DNA of 64,000 bases, from positions 527,197-591,196 of the forward strand of contig NZ_JAPSLI010000001.1 of assembly GCF_031180975.1 (NCBI RefSeq). Reading direction: 5' to 3'. A model generated the notes under the pieces. That model was given only the letters and a program-made list of their open reading frames with translations, had not been told where the DNA came from and ran no database searches. The stretch comes from Microbacterium sp. Its GTDB lineage: Bacteria > Actinomycetota > Actinomycetes > Actinomycetales > Microbacteriaceae. Both the position numbers and the translations under genes were made by a program. Below are positions 41,999-52,924 of this stretch, one piece after another (positions within the stretch are counted from its first letter, which is position 1; every line of letters starts with the position of its first letter).

Positions 41999-43726
41999 TC
42001 AGGCCCCTCCTGCGGGTGCCACGGGGCGCGGCGGTGCCGGAGCGTCCTCGGCCCAGCGGTGGCCGCGGTCGGTGCTCACCGCCACGGCGGCGGCGTGCGC
42101 GACGTCCTTGAGAAGGGCCTGCGCGTCGACCAGATCGAGAGCGCTCAATCGTCCCGCCACCGGCCCGGTGACGGAGTGTGCCTGAACGGATGCCACGCGC
42201 TGGGCGCGCGACAGCGGCCCCTGCGATACCGACAACCCCTGCAGCCGGGCGAGCGGGAACACCCCCAGCCGGCGCCACAGCAGGCCGCGGCGCAGCAGCA
42301 GTCCGCCGTCGGTCAGCGCGTAACCGTGACGACGCCAGGTGAGCGGATGCCGCCAGGCGGCGCGCGCCGGCACCGTGCGGAACGGGTCGTCCGCGACCGG
42401 GCCCTCCACGCCGTGCCGCCACAGCAGCGCCACGTCGTGAGCGGGGATCTCGGGAAGGATCAGCGACAGCACGCGTTCGACGTCCTCGCGGCGCCCGACC
42501 GGGAGCACGGTGTTGAACTGCTGCGCGGTGCCGGACTGCTGCTGGGCGGCGGACTTGCCGGACATCCGGTTGATCTTCACCGTCCACCACCCGAACGGCC
42601 GCCACAGCAGCGACTGCGACACCTCGACGGCGAAGATCCGCCCCGGGGGCAGCGTCTCGGTGATCGTCGTGAGCAGGCCGAACGTGACCCGCACGCCGTC
42701 CGGTGTCGGAGCGATGGCGTAGCGCAGCGACTTGGAGATCTGCGCCCAGGTGATACCGACCGCGGCGAGCAGGAGCGGCACGCCCATGCCGACCGACAGA
42801 CCCACGAGACCCAGCGCGATGCTGGCGTCGTCCTCGCCGTCGGCCGTCATGCCGAAGTACATCGCCACGAGCGAGACCACGTAGATGGCGCCGAAGAACA
42901 CCACCCACATGACCGCCGACACCAGCTGCGATCCGATCAGCCGGCCGGTGGGGATCTTGACGACGCTCTCCGGGGCGACGTCGGCGAGGTCGACGCCCTC
43001 GATGAGTCCAGTGACGCCGGCGTTGACCGATCCGATCAGCTCGCTGCGGACCGTGCCGGCGGCCGGGGGCGGGGTGGCGCCGACCGGCACCGGCGACAGT
43101 CCTGCCGCGACGAGTCGGGCGTTGCGTGCGCCCGACGCCAGACGGAGGATGTCGGCGCGCACCGATTCCGCCCTGCTGGTGGCGAGATACTCCAGGTCGA
43201 CGTTGGAGTCGGTGCCCGCACCGACCACCTCCACCTTCGCCAGACCGATCAGACGTGCGGGGAAAGGACGGGTCAGGTTCACACCGTGCACGCGGTCCAG
43301 CGGCGCGCGCCGGTGCGACCGGAACACGATGCCCTTGCGCACCTCGACGTGCGAGCCGGTGATGCGGAACTGGTGGAACCGCCACACCACCCAGAAGGCG
43401 CCGATGAGCAGCAGCAGCAGGACGAGCACCGCGACCAGCGCGACCGCGATCAGGTTGTTGCTGAGCACCCAGTCCACCGGGTCCCCGCCGCCGTACCGCC
43501 CGTAGTCGACCTGGTCGGGGGTGAACAGGGCGACGAACCAGCCGAGCACTCGCTCGCGCATGTTCGACACCACGATGCCGGCCACGATCAGCAGCACCAG
43601 CCCGCCCTTGAACAGCGGTGTCAGCGGGTGCATGCGGTGCCACTCGCCGTCGGCCAGGCTCGACGCTCCCCCGCCGGGAAGCGCGGTGGGCGCGGGCTGG
43701 GCCGCCGGTACCGGGGGCAGGCTCAC
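41999..43726 (-). CDS. YdbT-like membrane protein with bacterial PH (bPH_2) domains
   Basis: 575 residues. Two membrane helices (LFKGGLVLLIVAGIVVSNM and LIAVALVAVLVLLLLLIGAFWVVWRF) precede the first bPH_2 domain (FRITGSHVEVRKGIVFRSHR and APLDRVHGVNLTRP). A second helix pair (VSAVMWVVFFGAIYVVSLVAMYF) precedes more bPH_2 repeats (RVTFGLLTTITETLPPGRIF and GYALTDGGLLLRRGLLWRRL with VFPLARLQGLSVSQGPLSR). ATGA overlap with the smaller PH protein. YdbS/YdbT pairs are found across Firmicutes and Actinobacteria; in Bacillus they are linked to resistance to amylolysin-type compounds. Confidence 0.87.
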   Translation of the reverse strand: MSLPPVPAAQPAPTALPGGGASSLADGEWHRMHPLTPLFKGGLVLLIVAGIVVSNMRERVLGWFVALFTPDQVDYGRYGGGDPVDWVLSNNLIAVALVAVLVLLLLLIGAFWVVWRFHQFRITGSHVEVRKGIVFRSHRRAPLDRVHGVNLTRPFPARLIGLAKVEVVGAGTDSNVDLEYLATSRAESVRADILRLASGARNARLVAAGLSPVPVGATPPPAAGTVRSELIGSVNAGVTGLIEGVDLADVAPESVVKIPTGRLIGSQLVSAVMWVVFFGAIYVVSLVAMYFGMTADGEDDASIALGLVGLSVGMGVPLLLAAVGITWAQISKSLRYAIAPTPDGVRVTFGLLTTITETLPPGRIFAVEVSQSLLWRPFGWWTVKINRMSGKSAAQQQSGTAQQFNTVLPVGRREDVERVLSLILPEIPAHDVALLWRHGVEGPVADDPFRTVPARAAWRHPLTWRRHGYALTDGGLLLRRGLLWRRLGVFPLARLQGLSVSQGPLSRAQRVASVQAHSVTGPVAGRLSALDLVDAQALLKDVAHAAAVAVSTDRGHRWAEDAPAPPRPVAPAGGA

Positions 43727-44367
43727 AGTCCGGTCCGCCGTGTCTCGGCGACCTCGATCAGCACGTCGCGCAGCGCCTCAGCGGCGGGCTGACTGAGACC
43801 GGGGATCTGCACACCGGTCGTGGCCGCGGCCGTCACCATCTTCAACTGCGCGACGCCGAAGGCGCGATCCAGCGGACCGTGGGTGATGTCCACCAGCTGC
43901 AGGCGCCCGTACGGCACGGCGACCATGCGCTGCCACAGGATGCCGCGGCGGAACACGATGTCGTCGGCGCGCAGCATGTAGCCGATCGCCTTCGCCTGCC
44001 GGGGCAGGATCGCGACCGTGAGCAGCGTCAGCAGAATGATGACCCCACCGGGGATCCACGCCCAGGTCTGCTCGAACGCGAACACCGCCACGAGCATGAT
44101 CGCCGCGACGATCGCCACGAACACCAGGTTCTGCACGAACTGGGATGCCACGTAGCGCGGCGAGATCTGATGCCAGGTGCCGTCGAGGGCGAGCGCGGCG
44201 GCGCTGCGCGGGGTGCGCAGCGCCCGGTAGTTGCCCTCGTCGAGCGCCGGCGGCACGGCCGGGGCGGATGCCGGTGGCGAGGGCGGCGCGGGTGCCGGCG
44301 GCGCAGAGGGAAGCGGAGCGCCGACGCCGTTCGGGTCACTCGTCGGGGTCGGCTGGCTCTCGGTCAT
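43723..44367 (-). CDS. YdbS-like membrane protein with one bPH_2 domain
   Basis: 214 residues. The N-terminal 45 residues are Pro/Ala-rich. Two membrane helices (FVQNLVFVAIVAAIMLVAVFAF and IPGGVIILLTLLTVAILP) are followed by a bPH_2 domain: IGYMLRADDIVFRRGILWQR, MVAVPYGRLQLVDITHGPLDRAF and TAAATTGVQIPGL. It starts inside the DUF3180 gene (32-bp overlap) and overlaps the YdbT-like gene by 4 bp. The two PH proteins probably form a complex in the membrane. Confidence 0.87.
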   Translation of the reverse strand: MTESQPTPTSDPNGVGAPLPSAPPAPAPPSPPASAPAVPPALDEGNYRALRTPRSAAALALDGTWHQISPRYVASQFVQNLVFVAIVAAIMLVAVFAFEQTWAWIPGGVIILLTLLTVAILPRQAKAIGYMLRADDIVFRRGILWQRMVAVPYGRLQLVDITHGPLDRAFGVAQLKMVTAAATTGVQIPGLSQPAAEALRDVLIEVAETRRTGL

Positions 44368-44800
44368 CAGGATCCTTCGGCAGAGTGCAGAACTGTTCGG
44401 CGACGAGCGCCGCCCCGACCAGCACGACTGCGCCGATGATCAGGGCGACCATCGCCACTGTCGACCCTACCGGCGCCGGAACCGGACGCGACATGAGGTA
44501 GGCGAGCAGCCCGGCGCCGAATCCGCCGACCATCGCGCCGAGCAGGCTCGACGCCCGCGCCAGGGTCACCGCGCGCGTCGCCCGGAACGGGTCGATGCGG
44601 GTGCCCTCGCGCACGCTGCGCCGCACCGGCCACGCGAGGCCGAGCGAGACGCCGGCGATCAGCAGCAGCAGCACCGGGAGCAGTCCCGATGGAGTGAAGG
44701 TGGCGCGACCGGTGATGGTCGCGAAGTGGTTCAATCCGAAGCCGGCCGCCCCGGCCAGCACCGCGAGCACGAGCAGGACGCCGGGCGAGGTGCGCTTCAC
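44336..44800 (-). CDS. DUF3180 domain-containing membrane protein
   Basis: 154 residues, four predicted helices (GVLLVLAVLAGAAGFGLNHF; LLPVLLLLIAGVSLGLAWP; ASSLLGAMVGGFGAGLLAYL; VAMVALIIGAVVLVGAALVAE), the usual DUF3180 topology. GTG 44800 overlaps the folK stop (GTGA). DUF3180 proteins follow folK in many actinobacteria; the role is unknown. The C-terminal tail is acidic. Confidence 0.83.
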   Translation of the reverse strand: MKRTSPGVLLVLAVLAGAAGFGLNHFATITGRATFTPSGLLPVLLLLIAGVSLGLAWPVRRSVREGTRIDPFRATRAVTLARASSLLGAMVGGFGAGLLAYLMSRPVPAPVGSTVAMVALIIGAVVLVGAALVAEQFCTLPKDPDDREPADPDE

Positions 44801-45336
44801 GACCGACCCTCCGCCCGCAGCCGGCGGACCAGCTCGTCGACGCGACCGGCGCCCGGCAGCACGGCATCCGGGTCGACGCTCAGCCACGGCTCCAGCACGA
44901 ACAGCCGCTCGGCGGCGCGCGGGTGCGGCACCATCAGATGCGGGTCGGTGCTGGTGAAGTCGCCGTAGGCGATCAGATCCAGGTCCAGGGTGCGGTCGCC
45001 CCAGCGCTCCCGGCGGACGCGGCCGTGCTCCTCCTCGATCGCGTGCAGCATGCCGAGCAGGATGGACGGCGCGAGACGCGTGGTGACCAGCGCCACGGCG
45101 TTCAGGTACCGGGGCGCATCCGGGTCGGGGCCGTCGGTGCGCACGGCGACGGTCTCGATCGGCTCCGACATCCGCACCTCGTCGACCAAGGGCAGGCGGC
45201 GCAGCCGCTCGACCGCGGCGTTCAGGGTCTCGCCGCGGTCGCCCTCGTTCGAACCGAGCGCGACGACGGCCACCTGCGGCTCCCGACCCGGTCGCGGGTC
45301 CGGCGCGGGCGGCATGTGCGTGCGGCGGCGGTCCAT
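44797..45336 (-). CDS. folK: 2-amino-4-hydroxy-6-hydroxymethyldihydropteridine diphosphokinase
   Basis: 179 residues. HPPK motifs: VVALGSNEGDRGETLNAAVE, YLNAVALVTT, the Mg-ATP-binding GDRTLDLDLIAYGD and VPHPRAAERLFVLEPWL. It transfers pyrophosphate from ATP to 6-hydroxymethyl-dihydropterin, making the FolP substrate. Its ATG shares one base with the folB stop (TGATG), so coupling is expected. About 20 N-terminal residues precede the conserved start; a later start is possible but no better ribosome site is seen. Confidence 0.95.
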   Translation of the reverse strand: MDRRRTHMPPAPDPRPGREPQVAVVALGSNEGDRGETLNAAVERLRRLPLVDEVRMSEPIETVAVRTDGPDPDAPRYLNAVALVTTRLAPSILLGMLHAIEEEHGRVRRERWGDRTLDLDLIAYGDFTSTDPHLMVPHPRAAERLFVLEPWLSVDPDAVLPGAGRVDELVRRLRAEGRS

Positions 45337-45704
45337 CAGGCCCTGCCCCGGCGGACGGTCACCGACACGTCGGCGAAGTCCTGCGCGATCGGCGCGTGCG
45401 GCTTGTGCACCGTGACGGTGACGAGCCGCACCCGGTCGTCCTCGAGTACCGCATCCGCGATCCGCTCGGCGAGCGTCTCGATCAGGTTCACCGGCTCTCC
45501 CGCGACGATCCCGGCGACCCGGTCGGCGAGCTCGCCGTAGTGCACGGTGTCGGCGACGTCATCGGACACGGCGGCGTCCCTCAGCGGAAGAGCCAACGTG
45601 AGGTCGATGGTGAACTGCTGCCCGTCGCGCCGCTCGTGGTCGAACACGCCGTGGTGGCCGAACACGGTCAGCCCGGTAAGGGTGATCTCGTCGAGGAAGT
45701 CCAT
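45336..45704 (-). CDS. folB: Dihydroneopterin aldolase
   Basis: 122 residues, normal length. Family markers are ITLTGLTVFGHHGVFDHERR, GQQFTIDLTLAL, VHYGELADRVAGIV, NLIETLAERIADAVL (catalytic Glu region) and VTVHKPHAPI (catalytic Lys region). Converts dihydroneopterin to 6-hydroxymethyl-dihydropterin and glycolaldehyde. It lies 1 bp after folP in the folE-folP-folB-folK run. Confidence 0.95.
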   Translation of the reverse strand: MDFLDEITLTGLTVFGHHGVFDHERRDGQQFTIDLTLALPLRDAAVSDDVADTVHYGELADRVAGIVAGEPVNLIETLAERIADAVLEDDRVRLVTVTVHKPHAPIAQDFADVSVTVRRGRA

Positions 45705-45705
45705 G

Positions 45706-46512
45706 TCACGCTCCGTCCCATGCGCCGACGATGGCGAGCGCGTCGCGCGTGGCGGCGACGTCGTGCACGCGCACCGCCCACGCCCCCGCTCTTGCGGCGA
45801 GCGCGCTGGTCACCGCGGTGGCGAGGTCGCGGCGCCGTTCCGTGACCTCGTGCGTGGAGGCCGCGGCCAGGGCCTCGGTGAGGAACCGCTTGCGCGAGGT
45901 GCCGACCAGCACGCGGTGACCGAGCGCGACGGTCTCGTCGAGACCGCGCAACACCTCCCAGTTCTGCTCGCCGGACTTCGCGAACCCGACCCCGGGGTCG
46001 AGGATCAGGCGCGCCGGGGCGATGCCGGCTGCCGCGGCGGCGCCGATGCGGGCGCGCAGCTCGGATGCCACCTCGCGGGCCACCCTGGCGTACTGCGCCC
46101 TGGCGTACATGTCGCTGGACGGACCGCGCCAATGCCCGAGCACGACATCCGCGCCGGTATCGGCCACGGCCGACAGCATCCGCTCGTCGGCGAGGCCGCC
46201 TGACACGTCGTTGACGATGCGCGCCCCGGCGTGGACGGCGGCGACGGCCGTGCTCGCGTTGAGCGTGTCGATGGACACCGGGATGCCGTCGGCGGACAGC
46301 GCCTCGACGACCGGCAGCACGCGGCGCTGCTCCTCGTCCGCGGGCACCCGCTCGGCGCCGGGCCGCGTGGACTCACCGCCCACGTCGATCACGGTCGCGC
46401 CCTGGGCGCGCAGCATCCGCGCGTGCGCGACGGCCACGTCCGGGTCGGTGTACCGCCCCCCGTCGCTGAACGAGTCGGGCGTGACGTTGAGGATGCCCCA
46501 GATGCCGGTCAT
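45706..46512 (-). CDS. folP: Dihydropteroate synthase
   Basis: 268 residues. Signature loops are ILNVTPDSFSDGG, VIDVGGESTRPGA, SIDTLNASTA, IVNDVSGG, LILDPGVGFAKS and VLVGTSRKRFL, all intact, so sulfonamide-target function is expected. It condenses p-aminobenzoate with the pterin pyrophosphate made by FolK. ATG 46512 overlaps the folE stop (ATGA); the start agrees with the family N-terminus just before WGILNVTPDSF. Confidence 0.96.
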   Translation of the reverse strand: MTGIWGILNVTPDSFSDGGRYTDPDVAVAHARMLRAQGATVIDVGGESTRPGAERVPADEEQRRVLPVVEALSADGIPVSIDTLNASTAVAAVHAGARIVNDVSGGLADERMLSAVADTGADVVLGHWRGPSSDMYARAQYARVAREVASELRARIGAAAAAGIAPARLILDPGVGFAKSGEQNWEVLRGLDETVALGHRVLVGTSRKRFLTEALAAASTHEVTERRRDLATAVTSALAARAGAWAVRVHDVAATRDALAIVGAWDGA

Positions 46513-47129
46513 CGCTCCGCCCCCGAGCCGGTTGGCGTCGAGCCGACGGATGCCCCGATGAGGGTGATCAGCTCGGCCCGGGCGGCGGGGTCGGCGAGCT
46601 CGCCGCGTGCGGCGATGGTGAGGGTGGATGCCGACGGCTGGCGCCCGCCGCGCAGCGTGACGCACCCGTGCACGGCATCCATCACCACCAGCACACCCCG
46701 GGTGTCGAGGTTCTCGGCGATGGTGTCGGCGATCTGCTCGCCCAGCCGCTCCTGCACCTGCGGGCGGGCGGCGAGGGTCTCGACGACCTTGACGAGCGTG
46801 CCGAGGCCGACCACCTGCTCGCCAGGCAGGTACGCCAGGTGCGCGTGGCCGGCGAACGGCAGCAGGTGGTGCTCGCACACCGAGCGGAACCGGATGTCGC
46901 GCAGCAGCACCGCGCCCGAGGGCAGGGTCTCGGGGGCCGGTCCGCGCGACACGCTGATCGTACGGGCGAGCGGTGCCGCGGCATCCTCACCGACGCCGGA
47001 GAAGAACTCCGCGTACAGCTCCGCCATCCGCGCCGGGGTCTGCCTCAGCCCGGGTCGGTCGGGGTCCTCGCCGATCGCCTCGAGCAGCTCGCGGGTGAGC
47101 CGCTCGACGCGTTCCCTGTCGACAGCCAC
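46509..47129 (-). CDS. folE: GTP cyclohydrolase I
   Basis: 206 residues from GTG 47129. Zinc and catalytic residues lie in FRSVCEHHLLPFAGHAHLAY and VHGCVTLRGG, with VGLGTLVKVVETLAARPQVQERL between. PGLRQTPARMAELYAEFFSG at the N-terminus is typical. First step of folate synthesis, GTP to dihydroneopterin triphosphate. It begins 1 bp after the ftsH stop. The longer frame upstream (to 47402) is the ftsH end read in another frame and is not coding. Confidence 0.96.
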   Translation of the reverse strand: MAVDRERVERLTRELLEAIGEDPDRPGLRQTPARMAELYAEFFSGVGEDAAAPLARTISVSRGPAPETLPSGAVLLRDIRFRSVCEHHLLPFAGHAHLAYLPGEQVVGLGTLVKVVETLAARPQVQERLGEQIADTIAENLDTRGVLVVMDAVHGCVTLRGGRQPSASTLTIAARGELADPAARAELITLIGASVGSTPTGSGAER

Positions 47130-47130
47130 G

Positions 47131-49134
<2,004 letters not shown>

Positions 49135-49269
49135 GATGCGTTCAGCGTACCGCCCGGGCCTTAGGCCCCTGCTGTGCGTTCACCTACGGCGTAGCGCCGC
49201 GGCACCGGCATTCCGCTCCGCCCGCAGCAGCGTCTCTCGGCCGCGGGTTCAGGCGTGGACGCCGCGGGC

Positions 49270-49821
49270 TCAGGCGTAGACGTGGGGGGCGAGGACGGCC
49301 ACGTCGCGGAGGTTGCGGTACCGCTCGGCGTAGTCCAGCCCATAGCCAACGACGAAGTCGGTGGGGATGTCGAACCCGACGTACTTGCAGTCGATGTGCA
49401 CCTTGGCCGCCTCCGGCTTGCGCAGCAGCGCGAGCACCTCGATCGATTCCGCGCCCCGCGACGCGAAGTTCTCCAGCAGCCAGCTCAGGGTGAGGCCGGA
49501 GTCGATGACGTCCTCGACGATGAGCACGTGCTTGCCGGCGAGTGCCGTGTCGAGGTCCTTCCGGATCTGCACCACGCCGCTCGACTTCGTGCTGGCGCCG
49601 TAGCTGGAGACCGCCATCCAGTCCATCGGCGCGTGGAACGGCAGGGCGCGGGCGAAGTCGGCCATCACCATGATGGCGCCCTTCAGCACGCCGACGAGCA
49701 GGAGGTCCTTGCCGGCGTAGTCGGCGGCCACCCGCTGCGCGAGCTCGTCGAGCTTGGCGAGGATCTCCTCCTCGGTGACGAGGATCTTCTCGAGGTCGTC
49801 CTGGATGTCCGCAGCGCGCAT
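49270..49821 (-). CDS. hpt: Hypoxanthine phosphoribosyltransferase
   Basis: 183 residues. The PRPP motif is VLIVEDVIDSGLTL; the flexible loop ahead of it is MDWMAVSSYGASTKSSG, and VGVLKGAIMVMADFARAL with VGFDIPTDFVVGYGLDYAERYRN completes the type I PRTase fold. Salvages hypoxanthine and guanine. ATG 49821 is chosen because family proteins begin near MRAADIQDDLEKILV; the frame extends 19 codons upstream without a ribosome site. It normally sits between tilS and ftsH; here an inverted gene separates it from tilS. Confidence 0.94.
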   Translation of the reverse strand: MRAADIQDDLEKILVTEEEILAKLDELAQRVAADYAGKDLLLVGVLKGAIMVMADFARALPFHAPMDWMAVSSYGASTKSSGVVQIRKDLDTALAGKHVLIVEDVIDSGLTLSWLLENFASRGAESIEVLALLRKPEAAKVHIDCKYVGFDIPTDFVVGYGLDYAERYRNLRDVAVLAPHVYA

Positions 49822-49998
49822 GGGTTCGATTTTAGGCGAGCCGGACGCGCGCGCCGGAGCGAGCGGGGCGGAAGCCACGAGCGGATGCCACGGGCGGGCC
49901 CCGCCGCGGGCGGATCAGCACTCCCCACCGGCGTCGACGGCGCAGTACTGTGAGCGACGAGGCGGGCGCGGGCCCGCGGGAAGCAATCGGGAGGAACC

Positions 49999-50556
49999 AT
50001 GGACTTCGACGCGATCCTCAAGCAGGTGCCGGTCGACGACATCGCGGAGCGTTTCGGCGTCAGCCGCGAGGTGGCGGAGCGTGCGGTCAAGGAGGGCGGC
50101 GCGGCCCTGGTCGGCGGCCTGTCGAAGAACGCCGAGACCGAGGAGGGCTCGGCCGCCATCGAGAAGGCGCTCTCCCGGCACGAGGGGTTCCCCGGGGCGT
50201 CGAAGGTGGACGACGTCGACGCGGCGGACGGCGAGAAGATCGTCAAGCACGTGTTCGGCGACAAGGAGAAGGACGTCGCCGAGAAGCTCACGAAGTCCGA
50301 GAAGACCGCGGGCGGCATCGACTTCGGCAAGCTGCTGCCCATCCTGGCCCCGATCATCCTCGGCCTGATCGCGAACGCGACCAAGAACAAGGGCGGCTCG
50401 ACCGGCGGCGCCGCGGGCGGGTCCGGCTCCCGCGGCGGCGGGCTCGGCGACATCCTCGGCGGCCTGCTCGGCGGCGGCTCGTCGGGGTCGGCGAGCGGCG
50501 GCGGCATGGGCGACGTCGTCGGCGAGATCCTCGGCGGCCTGTTCGGCCGCCGCTGA
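49999..50556 (+). CDS. DUF937 domain-containing protein
   Basis: 185 residues, no signal peptide. N-terminal helices (ILKQVPVDDIAERFGVSREVAERAVKEG) are of the DUF937/YidB type, with a long helical core to about 125 (ILAPIILGLIANATKN). The last 60 residues are Gly/Ser-rich with GGGLGDILGGLLGGG and GDVVGEILGGLFG motifs, the standard DUF937 tail. GGGAGGAACC precedes the ATG. It lies on the opposite strand to its neighbours tilS and hpt. Function unknown. Confidence 0.88.
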   Translation: MDFDAILKQVPVDDIAERFGVSREVAERAVKEGGAALVGGLSKNAETEEGSAAIEKALSRHEGFPGASKVDDVDAADGEKIVKHVFGDKEKDVAEKLTKSEKTAGGIDFGKLLPILAPIILGLIANATKNKGGSTGGAAGGSGSRGGGLGDILGGLLGGGSSGSASGGGMGDVVGEILGGLFGRR

Positions 50557-50574
50557 CCCGGCTCGCCCGGCGCG

Positions 50575-51561
50575 TCAGCGGGCGGTGAACACGATCCGCC
50601 CGCCGACGCGCCGGGCGGTGCAGGCGGGCAGGTCGATGGGGCCCTGCCCGCTCCAGTCCGTCACCAGCCGGGCGACCTCGAGCGTCTGAGCGCGGGTGAG
50701 CGCCACCCCGAACTCGCTGTCGACGACCAGGCGGATGATGCGGTTGCGCAGCGCCGCCGGATTCGCGGCGAGCGCGGCCGCACTGACCGAGATGCCCGCC
50801 TCGGCGTGCTCGACGATGTCCTCGATCGTCTCGTGGATGATCTCGTCGAACGCCTCGGCGTCCTCGCGCAGCTGCTCGGCGGTGCGCGCCAGGGCTTCGG
50901 CGACCCCCGGGCCGAGCTCCGCCTCGAGTATCGGCAGCACCCGCTCGCGCACGCGCACCCGGGTGAAGCGCGGGTCGGTGTTGTGCGGGTCGTCCCAGAT
51001 CTCCAGAGCGGATGCGGTGCAGAACGCGCGCGTCGTCTGCCGCCGCACCGCCAGCAAGGGGCGGAGCCAGCGCGTGCCGTCGGGGTCGTCCCGCACCGGC
51101 GCCATCCCCTGCAGGCTGGTCGCCCCCGAGCCGCGGGCGAGGCCGAGAAGCACGGTCTCGGCCTGGTCGTCCAGGGTGTGGCCGAGCAGCACCGGCGCGC
51201 GCTCGGCGGACGCCACCCGGCGCAGGGCGGCGTATCGCGCCTCCCGCGCGGCCGCCTCCAGTCCGTCGGATCCCGCGGCGACGTCGACGCGCTCCACGCG
51301 GGCGCGGATGCCGAGGGCTTCGGCCTGCGCGGCCGCCGCTGCCGCGGCATCCGCCGATCCGTCCTGCAGGCCGTGGTCGACCGTCACGCTCACGACCTCG
51401 AGCCGGAGGGCGCGCGCCTCGAACACGGTCGCGGCGGCGAGCGCGAGCGAGTCGGCCCCACCGGAGAGGGCGACGATCACGGCGGATCCGCCGGGCAGCC
51501 CGCTCAGCGCGCCCCGGACGGCGCGGCGGACCTCGGCGATGGCAGGGTTCAGCGAAGGCAC
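50575..51561 (-). CDS. tilS: tRNA(Ile)-lysidine synthetase
   Basis: 328 residues. The PP-loop is VIVALSGGADSLALA and the following VTVDHGLQDGS, LLGHTLDDQAETVLLGLARGSG and WLRPLLAVRR match the ATP-PPi-alpha-hydrolase fold of TilS. The protein is of the short actinobacterial form, with the substrate domain (RVRERVLPILEAELGPGV) and a small C-terminal domain. It modifies C34 of tRNA-Ile(CAU) to lysidine and is essential for reading AUA codons. Confidence 0.94.
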   Translation of the reverse strand: MPSLNPAIAEVRRAVRGALSGLPGGSAVIVALSGGADSLALAAATVFEARALRLEVVSVTVDHGLQDGSADAAAAAAAQAEALGIRARVERVDVAAGSDGLEAAAREARYAALRRVASAERAPVLLGHTLDDQAETVLLGLARGSGATSLQGMAPVRDDPDGTRWLRPLLAVRRQTTRAFCTASALEIWDDPHNTDPRFTRVRVRERVLPILEAELGPGVAEALARTAEQLREDAEAFDEIIHETIEDIVEHAEAGISVSAAALAANPAALRNRIIRLVVDSEFGVALTRAQTLEVARLVTDWSGQGPIDLPACTARRVGGRIVFTAR

Positions 51562-51645
51562 GCCCCCACGCTAGGGCACGACAGGGTGCGCGGCGACGTG
51601 CATGCCGCTGGGAAGGCGCGCGATCCCGCCGCGCAGGAGTCGGCC

Positions 51646-52230
51646 TCAGGCAGTAAGAAGCGGCCGGGCCGCGGCGGCCTCGAGCGGGACGGCGACGCTC
51701 CGGCCGTCTGAAGCCTCCAGCCACACCACCACGGTGCCGGCGTCACGGTCCTCGATCGTCTGCAGGACCACCCTGCCCGTGCCCGCCCGGTCCGGGGCCT
51801 CCGGGAAGATCGTGAAACGCCCGCTCTGAAGCTCCACCAGCCAGCGGTCGTAGGCGCCGAGGTCACCGAAGCGCGCGGTCCGGCCGATGCGGACGCGGTG
51901 ACCGGTCGCGGTGTCGATCCAGTCCTTGGCGCGGAACAGCGCCGCGTGGGTGAGGAGCAGGCCGAACAGCCAGAGCAGGGCGAGCGCGATGATCACGCCG
52001 ACGAATGCCATGCCGGGTCCGCGGTTCGGGCGCACCGACTCGTAGCCGCTCTGGGTGAGCGCACTGAAGTGCTCCCACAGCGTGGGGATCGCGACCGTCC
52101 CGGCAATCGCGGGGATGAGCAGCACCGCCGCACCGATGCCGTAGCCGATCAGCTTGGGCCGTGAGCGGCGCCGGGCGTAACGCTCCGGGTGAGCCTCGAG
52201 GTAGCCGCGTTCAGCCTCGCGTAGAGCCAT
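51646..52230 (-). CDS. Two-helix membrane protein, unknown function
   Basis: 194 residues. Two membrane helices (LIGYGIGAAVLLIPAIAGTVAIP and GMAFVGVIIALALLWLFGLLLTH) enclose a loop of about 25 residues. The 100-residue C-terminal domain (IDTATGHRVRIGRTARFGDL, WLVELQSGRFTIFPEAPDR, VVVWLEASDGRSVAVPLEAA) is beta-rich. ATG 52230 is supported by GGAGGG upstream; the longer ORF to 52341 has no such site. No family recognised. Divergent from ppa. Confidence 0.75.
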   Translation of the reverse strand: MALREAERGYLEAHPERYARRRSRPKLIGYGIGAAVLLIPAIAGTVAIPTLWEHFSALTQSGYESVRPNRGPGMAFVGVIIALALLWLFGLLLTHAALFRAKDWIDTATGHRVRIGRTARFGDLGAYDRWLVELQSGRFTIFPEAPDRAGTGRVVLQTIEDRDAGTVVVWLEASDGRSVAVPLEAAAARPLLTA

Positions 52231-52368
52231 GCCGTTCCCTCCGTGGATGTCGTGCGGTGTCTCGATCCTTTCATCCGCACGGCCCGTGGCCCGCTCACGG
52301 CAGGTGGAGCCGCGGACGCCCGAGTAGGCTTGTCCCGGCATCCAACCGTCTTTTCAAGGAGCACACGC

Positions 52369-52860
52369 ATGGGCGCACACGACGCCGTCATCGAGATCCC
52401 GCGCGGCAGCCGCGTGAAGTACGAGGTCGACCACGAGACCGGGCGAGTCCACCTCGACCGCGTACTGTACACCACCTTCGGGTACCCCGCGGATTACGGC
52501 TACTTCGACAACACGCTCGGCGAGGACGGCGATCCCCTGGACGTGCTCGTGCTGCTCGACCACACGATCTTCCCCGGCGTCGTCGTGAACGTGCGCCCGG
52601 TCGCCGTGCTGAAGATGAGCGACGAGGCCGGCGGGGACGACAAGCTCGTCGCCGTGCTGTCGAAGGACCCGCGCTGGGCGCACATCCAGGACATCGCCGA
52701 CATCCCGGAGTACACCAAGAAGGAGATCGAGCACTTCTTCGAGCACTACAAGGACCTCGAGCCCAACAAGTGGGTCAAGGTCGACGCGTGGGGCGACGCC
52801 GCCGAGGCGCAGCGCATCCTCGACGAAGCCATCGAACGTTTCGGCTCCGAGGGGCACTGA
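52369..52860 (+). CDS. ppa: Inorganic pyrophosphatase (family I)
   Basis: 163 residues, normal bacterial length. Active-site sequence: IEIPRGSRVKYEVDHETG, FGYPADYGYFDNTLGEDGDPLDVLVL (contains the metal-binding Asp cluster) and VAVLSKDPRWAHIQDIADIP, then FEHYKDLEPNKWVKV. Hydrolyses PPi in the cytosol. ATG 52369 follows AAGGAG by about 8 nt. The gene is followed directly by a strong hairpin. Confidence 0.96.
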   Translation: MGAHDAVIEIPRGSRVKYEVDHETGRVHLDRVLYTTFGYPADYGYFDNTLGEDGDPLDVLVLLDHTIFPGVVVNVRPVAVLKMSDEAGGDDKLVAVLSKDPRWAHIQDIADIPEYTKKEIEHFFEHYKDLEPNKWVKVDAWGDAAEAQRILDEAIERFGSEGH

Positions 52861-52866
52861 CCCCCG

Positions 52867-52909
52867 ATACGACGGAACCCCCGGTCTCGGCCCGGGGGTT
52901 CCGTCGTAT
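52867..52909. terminator. Strong hairpin between convergent ppa and M23 peptidase genes
   Basis: A perfect 16-bp stem, ATACGACGGAACCCCC (52867-52882) with GGGGGTTCCGTCGTAT (52894-52909), loop about 11 nt. It sits between the ppa stop and the peptidase stop and should act in both directions. The T run is short, so it is not a textbook intrinsic terminator. Confidence 0.7.
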
Positions 52910-52924
52910 GCGCGAGAGCGGATG

